From: Ciona savignyi
Lineage: Eukaryota; Chordata; Ascidiacea; Phlebobranchia; Cionidae
Assembly: GCA_000149265.1 (NCBI GenBank)
Contig: CH002742.1
Coordinates: forward strand, 39,045 to 103,044
DNA length: 64,000 bases
Direction: 5' to 3'
Shown: piece by piece, positions 25,601-37,200 of the stretch
How the letters are laid out: each line of letters begins with the position of its first letter
Position numbering within the stretch: position 1 is the first letter of the stretch
Notes under the pieces: model-generated
What the model saw: the letters and a program-made list of their open reading frames with translations, nothing else
What the model was told of the DNA's origin: nothing
The model's database searches: none
Program-made: the position numbers and the translations under genes

Positions 25601-26747
25601 ACCAATCGTCAGATATTACCTTGCGTCTACTGTCAGTTTAAAATACCATACACAGTGACATACTATACTCGATGGAAGATTATGATAAGAGCATTGTGTT
25701 GTGTTAGCCTATAGTATAGTAGTGAATAAAAGTATTATTTTTACGCATTTTGCCACCATTCGTTTTTGTTTCTTAATTAGTAGTTCATATTTGTATGTTC
25801 TATTAATACGCGGACAAAACTACCTGACATGTAGGGTTACTCGTTCCCTGAAGTGTCATGGGTTCTAAACAGCAGCAGTGCTGAAGGTACGATAAATGTG
25901 GTTTCGCCCAGCAAACCTAGCCTTGTGAGAGCGTGGTATGCCGTAACGAAATCTTCAAAGAGGTAAATAGAGTACAACCACCCATAAATTAGATAACAAA
26001 TTAGTTGTTAACAACAAATTAGTGTTACGGGATAATTGCCCAAGTCACTTATTGATTCAACACCACCTCCACATAATTTCATTATTTCTACCAGGAGAGA
26101 TTTCCAGACGCATACAAACTAAACGAAACGGACCCAACCTCAGGGCCAGTATTACAGGATATCCTCTGGGTGTTCGACGGAGTCACCAAACACAGTGATA
26201 CCCAGTTCAGCGCAACGTACACTGCTCCACCTAGTGGGTGGCTGGCTTTCTTTGTTGAGGTTTGTGCATGTATGTTACTTAAAATCAAGGTACCTCTTTT
26301 CAAAAATTTAGGGTTTAGATTTTTAAGTAATAGACTTTGGCCATACAAGAAGCAGGTTATTTTTTTGAGAATTTATTTATTGGCTATATCTTAAACATCA
26401 TTCCCATCGTAAAAATGCTTATACTGAGTTATAAAAATGCACAGCGTTTTACCTACAAAATCCGAGTAACTTGCCCAGTTCCCATGAAATTATAAAAAAT
26501 AATCCCGTGAGAATAGCCCTGCAAAAAAACTGTAGAGGGTAAAACGCTGTGATTACTGTGCCATTACAGTAACGACTTAATCGGTTCTATTAACTCAAAA
26601 ATTATTTATACAAACAATTTTTTTCAGTTGAGTTTCCCGGTCCCCGGTGGTTCAGTTATGGTGGTAACAACTGAAACAAACTTCGTTCCTCCCGACCTGC
26701 CCTTCCCCGACTGCAAAGGACTGGAATGCATGGGAAACTTGGTTTAA
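22619..26747 (+). CDS. Secreted PhoPQ/AprA-family protein, copy B
   Basis: Paralogue of copy A. Ten exons, phase-checked: 22619-22639, 22720-22885, 23290-23479, 23730-23985, 24239-24331, 24542-24671, 25164-25369, 25835-25962, 26100-26259, 26628-26747; 1470 nt, 489 aa. The N-terminus MWQIILTIFILVTSTGVSP is a signal peptide split by intron 1. Core motifs: GGESKRGWTTW (serine; Ala of copy A is Glu here), STGSDEFFLPDD, LPNTDHSCDG, and DELNMVKNLHHHFRAYGGW. Exons 3, 4, 6, 7, 8 and 10 have exactly the lengths of copy A (190, 256, 130, 206, 128, 120). Exon 5 has one extra codon (AAVDSKRVKC). Exon 9 keeps frame only if the acceptor is the AG at 26098-26099; the nearer upstream AGs give a stop after about ten codons. 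It is probably an intact secreted protein. Function as for copy A is inferred. Confidence 0.9.
23516..23588. repeat. Perfect 15-bp inverted repeat in intron
   Basis: AATACTAACTTACAG (23516-23530) pairs perfectly with CTGTAAGTTAGTATT (23574-23588). A nested hairpin with 11-bp arms and a 4-base loop (23563-23573 with 23578-23588) is also possible. It lies in intron 3 of AprA-like copy B. It could be the remains of a small inverted-repeat element; nothing indicates a function. Confidence 0.8.
25420..25520 (+). mobile_element. tRNA-like SINE head, second family
   Basis: 'gtggtcgaacggttaacgcg' resembles an A box region and 'tgtgttcgaaacttgg' a B box, giving a tRNA-like pol III promoter layout. 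The same arrangement ('gattaacgcgaccgacacat', then 'ggtcataggatctagcccat') recurs at 50612-50712. It differs from the 49888 family. It is not a functional tRNA, since no clover-leaf can be drawn. It lies in an intron of AprA-like copy B. Confidence 0.6.
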
Positions 26748-28247
26748 TGTCGATTTCATTTCGTGACTTTGCCGCGTCGAAAATATAAATAACAATGTTA
26801 AAAAATATTGGAATTTATTGGAAGTGTCCCTGCTGGTTTTTTGAGAATTAATTACACCACACATTCTCTGGATTAAAGGGAAAATAAATTCAATTTGTAT
26901 CATTAGTGCCAGTGTGGTCAGATTTACGCCAATCGCAGCCTATTTATTTTGAAACATCATCAAACACACTTTTGGCAAGTCCCGACTTACTTGTCTTACG
27001 TTTTAAGGAACAGGAAGTGCTTGCAAGTTTACTTTCCTTGTCATCCTTAATTAGTGAGAACCGGACCACTTGCTTAAACCTAACTTTGCAAAACTATATG
27101 ATTATCCGACCGGTTGGCTCATTTGCAACGTGGGGTTTTCGAGGAAATGTGGAAATTTGGCAGTTTGGCCACCAAATCAAAATAGACTAAGCTCCTCAAA
27201 CAAAGGAATTCACAGTGCAGTTTTTATTATTTCATGGGTGTTACACAACATAGGTGGATTTCTATTGCACTATGCACAAATGTACGAGATGACGACGGGT
27301 AAAAGAAAACGTTGCTGCTAATCAATGCAATCTGGTGAATAATTGGTACAAAAAAGAGAATTTGACGTTGCAAGAGTGTTGGGCGGCTGCAGATTGGTTC
27401 ATTCGACTAAAGTCATTTTCCGTAGACTTCATTGAGGGAAAGTGAAAAAAAAGGTTGTTACGATCTAATTCCTTTAAAACCAACTTAAATTTAGGGTTAG
27501 GACAAATCTCCCGAATAATAGAACGTATTTCAAGAATAAAACTAAATCAGGTTGATAAAGTGAGACTTAACAAGTTGTAACAAACCCCGATTGCTTGTAA
27601 CCAACACAACCGAACGTACAATAACGGGGTCAAAATCTAGGTACAATGAAGCAATCAAACAGTGTCTCGAACAATCAGGTACATGTCAATTTAAAGGAAA
27701 GATTTTGATGACCCAACACGTTTAACTTAGGTAAGTTGAGTTTCATTCGGTCAAAAGTGCTTTAAATAAAACATCTTGCAATTGTTGACGGTTGTTGTGC
27801 AGTGGGTGAAGAGGTTATGCTGTTACGATTACGAAATTCGGTATGAAATGCAGTCCTGTCGCTATGTACGATTTAGATTCGCTTTGTACGATTAAGATAA
27901 CCACTTGTTTCGACGGATTGCACGAAGGACGAAGACAATATACATGGTGCTATCGGTAATATCGCCACAGTATGCGAATGGATAATCTCAGATGTACAGG
28001 ATAAAGCAAATTGCACGGAAACCATACAAAAAAGTATCAACGGTGTGATGTCATTGAAATAGAACTTGTTTTGGCCACAATAGCACCTAAAATGTAGTTT
28101 CTTGAGGGTGAAACTTCCAGCTAATCACTTTTGTTGTATTGTGGTTGCAATGTGCGATGGTGACGACAATGTAGTACTATTACGACGTTATAGGCAAATG
28201 AAAGCGAAAAATTTGTTTAATCATTGCATTTTGACGTAATGCTTACG
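26748..28247. other. Intergenic between convergent AprA-like B and SNX13
   Basis: 1.5 kb between the stop codons of two convergent genes. It should contain both 3' UTRs. Two overlapping plus-strand frames of 94 and 83 codons (26906-27190, 27070-27321) show no recognisable domain, no clear splice partners and no signal peptide, so they are not called as genes. No repeat family recognised. Confidence 0.5.
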
Positions 28248-31200
28248 TCACGACTCAAACGATCGCATGAGGCGCATTTTCCCGTCGTGGGTGCGGTGTT
28301 TCCACTGGTCCACGCCGCGTGTCATGAGCGCCCTCTTGTGTGAGCGCATTTTGGGTGATGCGGAGTGGAATTTCTGGAAGAGTTCTTGGAACCTGCGAAG
28401 AGGAGGTCGTTACTTTGGGGAAAAAACAGTTTTAACCTAATCAAGTTTAGTGCAATATTTTCACCACAAAAATGACCTTCATTTGACGTTTTTAATATTT
28501 TCCTCACAAAACGCAAGAGACGACAAGGCAAGAGATCAAGGAAAGTTGGTTCTTATAAACCATAAAAAATGATCAACATACCTATTTTCGGGGAATACCC
28601 GGTATAAGAAACCTTCCAGAAGGACGTAACAGAATCGAGTGTTGAGCGGCTTTTGTTGAAGAAGTTCAAACAAGCGCGCCATTCCATGACGGCTTGTCTC
28701 GTTTCCCATTACTGGCCGAAGTTCATCTAAACAATACAATAAATATGAATCACTTTCAAGTTACAGTCTAATTATACCAACCAACCTTACAACAGACATT
28801 TGGAGTAAACGGGATTCGCATTTAAAGTAAATAAAAGTAGACCGAGAAAAACAAACAGATAATCCTTACCCGGGATCACGCCGTGCAGCTTGGTTTTAGC
28901 GAGCACTCTCGTTCGCATGGTCGTTGCTTCGTCACGTGGTGTGGTGGCCTCAGCAAGAATCCCACCCGGCCAGAAGGATTCTTGGAATTTGCGGATGTAC
29001 TCGCTTACCTGAATTCGGAATTTATTGCAGGAGTGAAATATTTCGCACGTTTAAGGCTTTTCAAGAGGTGGTGAAACTATGTTAAATAACCAATTTCTTG
29101 GTAGATTTATTTGCAAGGTACTTTGTTGGTCGTCCCAGTAGATTAATCCTATCTGGTTAAACACGAACATGAAACTCCCCTTGCGCACTCCACACAAGGA
29201 GAACATAACTATTCTAACCTGTGATTAATCCAAGGTTAACAGGCCGAATTACCTGTGGAGCAGAGACGGCGTTATCCACGTAACCAACTATTTTCCGGTT
29301 CCATTTGTCGCCAAACACAGCAGTTACGACTTGTTGCAGCGCGGCCACACTCTGCCGCCTCAACCACTGGTTCTGCTGCTTTAGGTTGAACACTTCGTCC
29401 ATGAGTAGGAGAAGAATGCGAAGCGGAATGTTGTTTTCGATCTACGATCACACAGATTCATATTACAGTCAAGTTAGGGGAAAATGTGGATAGGATAGGA
29501 TATTCATGTTTGTCCCCATGAATGGGGAAACCAAAGGCGGTTTACACAAGAGTAGACCACCGCGCGCCCACCATCTGGTTACCGGAAATACTGCATTGTG
29601 TCGTGTTGTATATGATGCAGACGTTTCTTTAATTTAGTAGAACCCATTAAATCCGATGGGTTTAAACTAGTGAAAAAAGATACACAAGTAACTGGTAAAA
29701 AAGGCAACAAAATGTGAACTTAAAATCAATTTTTTCAATTTATTACTTTTACATATATCACAATTGTATCTTAACCCAACCTATCTTGACTTGCAGTTAA
29801 TTTGATCCTTTCTCAAGGCACAGATTTTCCATGAAAAACTCATACAAAAATTCTCACGCTGTATTCGATGGGGTGGTCCTCGGGAAGTTTCGAGCCTGGA
29901 AGTTTATCTGAGAACTTCTGGATACCGTCGGACACCTTGTCCGATGCGCGCTGGATTCCTCCAATGAAGTTGTCCGGAGCCTGGCTGACAAAATTGGCGA
30001 CACTCTGAGCGGATTCCCGCATAATCATATCCATCTGGATGCATACAGAAAGTGAGGAGGTCAGAAATTTATAAAAATGTTTGACATTTTAAACAATACA
30101 AACTTCATATGACAAACGGTAAATCTGGTATATAAAAGCCAAAATTACCGCAATCATACCAACAAAGGAATTAACAATATCTCATTTCTCATTTATAAGA
30201 AGTGTCATTATTTATTGTTATTTCATATCCGTGTGGCCAAATGAACTATTGCTTTTAAGGTTACAATAAAAATAACTCAAAAAAATATAAAAAAACAATG
30301 CTGGTTAAAAATATGTTACAAAATCAAAAGTCTTGAAATTTGTGATAAAAAGTTAAAAACCAAGTTAAAAAGAGCAGACAAATAGCCACCTTGCTTGCAA
30401 ATGTTCGCGTATTCTTCTGGTAAGCCTTGGCATCAAGGAAAGTGTGCAGACACTCCATTGCCTTCGTTGGGTGATCAATTGATAACACCGAGTTGAGGTA
30501 TTGATTGAGCTCAGCTTTCCTCCGGTCTAGGAAGTCCTCCTTTAAATCTTTAAAGAAGGTTTTTCCAGGGAATCGGATGTTGCCCAGGTTGGAGCCCTGT
30601 AGTTAAGATGAGGATAAAGTTGGTTTAAAGCGAAACTAAAAGTTATAACATACAGTCACATCTCATTACTATGCCACCGGTCAGGACAAAGGTAATGTGG
30701 CAAGTATCAAGGCTGTGTAAAACAGCTAAAGTATACCGTACTGTAAATAGGGTATAGTATCATAGTAGCGAGGTGACATAGTAACGAGATTTGACTGAAG
30801 CTTATAGAGCAGGGGTTTTTAAACAGAGGGGCGCAAAAGATTTACAAGGGGACCGCAAATTATCTTGTAATTGTGTTCGTAAAGAGGACATAAAGGAAAG
30901 ATATACAGAAAATCTGGTGTTTTTTTAAATAAGCTATATCCTTACAGATACATCAGTCTCATTGACAAAGTAGTGTGCAAATAAATAACTGCTTAAGTTT
31001 TATTTGCTTAATATTAGATAAGGCGCGAATTATAAGGATTAGTGTCAAGGGGGGCGCGGCTAAGAACCCTTGTTATAGAGGAAATAAAACCTATTTTTGT
31101 ACGAAAGTTATAAGTTATAAATAGAATTCAACAAATTATTACTCACATATTCTTTCAATCTAAGATGAAGATCGTAGAACTCCCTGAACCTCCTAAAAGT

Positions 31201-34200
31201 ATCCCACGTCTCCAGTCTCTCATTCCCCCAATGTCGAGTCACTGTCACGGCGAACATGGCATACGTTTTGCCGTGTTCCTTGCATATCCCTGTCGATGAT
31301 GTGCAGATGTTGGAAAATGTAGAGGATTGGACAACTTTTTATAGAAAGGGTTGTAGGCAATGATGGGATTACATTTTTAAACAGGTTCTCTTTTGTATCG
31401 TACTTAATAACAACAGGTTCCCTAAAAGGTCTAATGTCTGAAAAAAGCAAGAATCGGATCGGTGATTATCCGGAAGTTCCAATACCGGGTTCGTCCAAAC
31501 CCATGCGAACCTCCTGATCCCATCACTGGTTGTAGGTTAGAGTGCATTCGTCACACTTTATACTTTATTTAACTTATCGAAATAAAAACTTTGCAACCAA
31601 GAAATAACAGGGTTGTTTAATTTTAAATGCATGTTTATTCAATTGTATTGGTTTTATTTTATTTAAGTCTCTCAGTAAGTGTTCCTAAAAAAACATAGCT
31701 ATCCAATAAAAAATCGACCGACTCCTTGTAAAACTTTCCTGGCCCAATAACAGGTGATTTACTTTGATCGCAAACACAAGTTGCATATATAGTATATACT
31801 CACCAGTTTGTGTTATAACTGCAGATAGTTTATTTACTTCATCATTTTCAGAAGTCGCCATTTCATCTAATGACTGTTAAAACATTTTTTAGTAGGTAAA
31901 TCAAATAAGTTAGATTAGTAGGTAAATCAAAAAAATTAGATTGTACAACTCAAGTTCTAGAATATTGGATATTGCTTTTGGTTCAAGGTTTAAATTTGTA
32001 AATATATATTTATAAAACAGCTAATTTGAAAATATAGTGGTTATTTCAATTTAATAGGAGGGCAGCAACCTGTGGCTTCAGAGCGGCATGCGGCTCTTTT
32101 ATTCTTCTGATACGGCTCTTTCTTAACCTTATTGCTACTGTAGCAAGCGCTTAATAAGTATAATAACCATGCATAAAGTGAAACAAATAAAAAAAAAACA
32201 CTAAAGCATTTATCTTACAAAGTTTAGTTTACCTGTTGTTTTGAAAATATAATTTATTTTTGCGGCTGCTATTGATTTTTCTTTATTGAAATATAAAGCT
32301 TACCGAACCAGACACTGATCCATTCGTGTCACTGGACGTGAGGCTGCTTTCACGCAAAAGGTCCAGCTCAGCCAGCAGCCTCATGTAGAAGGAGCTTGCT
32401 TTAAAAGCTGGGAAGAATGACTCGTCTTTTTGCATGGTCAAGAACACCTGAAATGCGCATTGGTGGCCAATATTATTTTCAGCATATTTTCAGAATAATT
32501 TTTCCATAATAAACTAAAAAATATTGGGCGGAAAAATGGAATTAAATAAAAGCCTAAATATTAGTTGGGTTTGACGAAAAAACGAACCTTTTGTTGTATA
32601 TCATCGAATACATATGGAGATGGCTCTCCACAATCGAGTTTCTTTTTTAAAGCTCGATCAACAGTTGGCTCAAGTGTTACCCTGGGATCAGCCTGTAGAA
32701 CAACGGAATAAATTTTAATGTAAGTTATAATACATTATAGGAATGTCTATGGCAGAGCCGGGACTAAAAATGTAGGTCACAGTCTCGTCACTACAGTATG
32801 TGCTTTAAATTCTCATAAGAAAATAACAGCATGAAAGTAAGACATAAAAATGCATTACTAGGAAAGAAAACAGCTGTTAGAATTTGTAAAGTCCTGGTGC
32901 TTATTAAATAAACATTACATCAGAATACATTATCTTCATGTACTTAGTTAGGGTAGCTATGATGCTATGTATGTGTCCTGGATTACAGGGCTACACATTT
33001 GCACCAGAGCAACATGGACCTGTGTTTGGAAATAAGAAATACTTGCATGTTTGCTGAGATATTGATCATATATATTGTGTCCGATGGCTCGCAGCATTTC
33101 CATATCCGGAGTGCTTTGTGTGGCGCCTGTAAGGACATCGTAACATTTGCTTATTGATTTAAGAAATAAATTTAAAAATATTAGATCGTTTTTGACAATT
33201 GTTGCTGATCCCATTGCTTAATTAATAAAGGGTAAAGGAGAAATATAGAAGTAGCAAGGATATCTTAATGCTATGTTCATCCTGACATGAGTCCAGCACT
33301 AAAAACAATTCAGACTGTACAGTTGGTACCTTGTAGTTGCTGCAGTTTTACTTCATTCAGCTGTTGTTCTGCAGATGCCCTGTAACCATCCACAGTCAAC
33401 CAGAAAAACAGGTAAGCCTGCCCATTCACTGATTGCATGTACTCTGAATGGGAAATGAGATGATATTATGTAAATGGTAGGGCAGATGTGGTGTTGGGAT
33501 TAAATGATGATTATAATTATGCAAGCATAAACTTAGTTATTGTAGGCCCATGTTGACAACTACACATTTATTACTCGTATTATCATCTTAGTAAACAGAC
33601 AAATAAGTGTTTCTTTATATCATTGAAAAAATCAAGTTAAATTTTCTAAAATGTTTTGGTTTCGTACCGATAAAGATCTGAAGAGCAATATTATTCCTTA
33701 GCACAGCACTTAAGGGAAAGTTGTACAACTTGCTTTTTTCCGTCTGGTAGCCTTCCAAGTCCTGTTAATTGATATATAAATTTTTATAAATTATATTATA
33801 TGTTTTCTCTCTGTGAATTGAAAACAAACATAAGACCACGTGGGTAATAGTCAGAGATCACGATCACATGGGTAATAGTCAGAATACATCACACCAACCA
33901 TCAGATTACTAAAACTTCTGCAATGTGTTACCTATGATTGATATGTTTCTTCAGTTTTGGAGCAAAGCATAATGGGTTTAGATGACAAAGACAACCTACC
34001 TTTCCCACTGACACAACCCCTCATTCACTGTGGCTGATTTCGATTCATATAACCAAATTAAACAAAAAAACATCCACTTAACACAGCATACAAATTGGTT
34101 CTAACTTACAAGGTCCGAATTATCAGTATAAACATTCCCTTCACGTTGATTTCGGATACGGCGCTCGCAAAGTGACTTTACGTACCTCATACTGCCCAGC

Positions 34201-37200
34201 TGCTGTTTCACTGCTGGATCTGCAGTAAAAAAGGCTATTTTGATCACACAAAGATCCTATTTCAACAACAAACCATTCCAATAATTTAAAACTTAAAGGT
34301 ACAACAATTACTTTTTACTAGGCGAACTGCATTTTGATGTTTGCTAAACTTTTTCAATCAATAAAAAAATATTTAATTTCAATTCTATGCTGTTTGCTAA
34401 ACTTTTAGAATAAACAAAAAATATTCAATTTAAATTTTATGCTGTTTGCTTTATTGTTGTGGCGTACAGGACACACAATTCAACTGAAAAGATATGAGGT
34501 TGATCCAAGTACTCACCGTTACCAACTGAGTCTTTTGCTCTGATCCTTTCCATTTCTTCGTCACATTTCTCCCTCACAGCATGCAGTTCCCCCACCTCCG
34601 TGCTGTGTCGAAGAACTTTTAAAAACCACTCACTCGTAATGCAGTTCTCACTAATCTGCGGCACAAATTAAATCTATGATTATTAAATTTGTTATTGGTA
34701 AACTGCATCTCGTGTTTGGGACTGGCAGATATCGTACTTCGTTTTGTATGTGAAGTTTAGTAATGGCCTATGGTCTTACATTGGAAAAAACACATTGGAA
34801 ATAATACTTTACCTTTCAATGTACACTCACACTAAGTTAATAATATCAGGGTAAGGAATTAGTAAAAAAAATAGGTCAAGGAATGATTGCAATGGTTCTT
34901 ATAATACACAAACCACAATCAACTATTCTACCTCTTGGAACATTCAAGTGTATAATTAGGTTGCAGGGCACATATCGATGCTATAGCTGGAAAGCCAATT
35001 CCAAGACAACTGCTTCGTAATAGCAACGCTACCAGTTACTGAATGGCACAGAGCAATTAAATGCTACTCACCAGCCAATTGACGTACTGATTGAGGTAGT
35101 CAGGATCACTATACAGTTTGAACAGTGGAAGGAAGACGCCATGTACAAGTACCTCCTACATACCAAGATTAAAATAAATATAAATGTAAGAATTTCTCAG
35201 TCGTTATGATTATTACTAAGGATTCAAAGGTATAATGTTAAATGCGACAATTTATGTAAGCATAGTATAGTATTGGATAGGTCCTAAATTGTAAGGGATT
35301 TTAATACACCTTTTAAATGTTTAAAATACCAATTTTTTATTAAAAATATCACCATTAAACACTCTTGTTTTTTGAAACACAATGCTACAATCAATATTAC
35401 AACTTATAGAGTCAGCTTACCCTCATCATGTACTTGAGTGGTCTGCAATGGAATTCATCCACAGGAAGCAGAAGATACAACAAAACCTCACACACATCCT
35501 GAAGATATAAACAATGTTTGTTAAATTGATGATGATTATTTACAATGCCACGATATGATACTTTTTTTGGTGTTCTTTGTAAAAAAATTTGTTAAGATTG
35601 AATAAATGTATTGAGAATTCGACGGCAACATGTATAAATTCATTAATAGTGATTTCCCCTTACCACCAGGCTACAAATAACATATCCATCTAACACTAAG
35701 CACCACAAATCAATACAAAGTCTAGCTAACTTTCAACATCTATTTTCAAATGCATGAAATCATTGAACCGGTCATCTGTGGTCAGCGCACAGAGACAAGA
35801 ACCCAAAAAATAGTTGACAGGTTACAAAGTTCTGGCTATCCAATAATGTGGCCCAATTGTAAGTGGTCATACATTTATGGCCTTCTATATATTTACGAGG
35901 GTGGTGACATGGCAATATGGGTTTTAAGAAAGTTCAGAGTTAAAAATCATTGTTTGTTATATTTGGTATTATTTCACATCATACAATCGGTAATCTAAAC
36001 TAAATAAATATACTACCTGCAAATATTCAATTTGTTTCTTATGGCTTGTTGTGACCAACTCTCGACAAGTTTTCGCAAACTTTATCTCGAAATCAAAAAA
36101 ATAATCCAAGATACTGTCAAGAGACTGGAGGAAAGAATTTAATTTTACATTAGCAAACTTACATGACTGTAATTACTTGTTAAACTTAAGTTAGTCTAAT
36201 TGTTTCTTAACAAAAAACTAATCCAAGACACTAATGTAAACTTTAAATTAAATCTATGAATATTTTTTATGTGAGTTTGCAACGTGGACAGACCCAAAAA
36301 TTAATCAAATTTTGAGCAAGTTAGAATTTACTCGTGTGTAAAAGCTCTCACGAGTAATGCGAGTAAATCGCGAGAAACGGGAGTAAACGCGCCATGTGTA
36401 TAATAAAAACGGACGCAATGATGAGAATTTGTTTTTTATTCCCCTATACGTCAGTTAAATAAAAAACAGTAGCGTTAAACATAAATTAGTTTTATTATTT
36501 TAATTTGCAAGTGAAATTTTTTTTTTTTTGGTCCCTGAAAAACTTTCATACAAGTAGCAAACTCAAATAAAAAATAAAATAGCATTTATAACAACTGTTA
36601 ATTCTGTGATCTTACTTGATCTGAACCACTATCAGATCCATCTGATTTGTTCATTGGTGAGTTGGTTGTGGTGGCGTCCGGTGTGTCACCATTGGTGTTG
36701 TTTGTCTGTGGACAGTATCGGTGGTTGTTTTAAGTTAAGTGAATCAAATTATGACCCCTACAGTGGTAAGGGAAAAAGTTCAAACTGCATCACAAAAAAA
36801 TTACCAACGTTGTGCAGTAATGAGGTAAGACAATAATATGTAATATGGAGAACACGGAACTAAAAGAATTCATGAACAAATAAGACAAGAATAATTACAA
36901 AATGTCCGATATGCAAACCATAAGTGTCTTGTATAAATATAGAGAGAAAAATAGACCTAAACACGGCAATACCAGACCACATAAAACAATGCAATTTAAA
37001 AATATTAATATTGGTGTATGTGGAAACCAACGATAAGAGTTAAATACTTTAATTTTGTTCCACTACCGTATCCAGTTGACATAATTTCAAACAAGTTGAC
37101 ATAATTTCAAACGCTTACACGATTTTGTACCCGACACAGAGATGGTTTCATGAACATGCTGTGCAGTGATTCAAGAAACAGTGACTATTAAATTTAAATG

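Noticed and set aside
26906-27321. Two overlapping plus-strand frames of 94 and 83 codons in the intergenic region
   Set aside because: No domain, no signal peptide, no splice partner; could be chance or 3' UTR.
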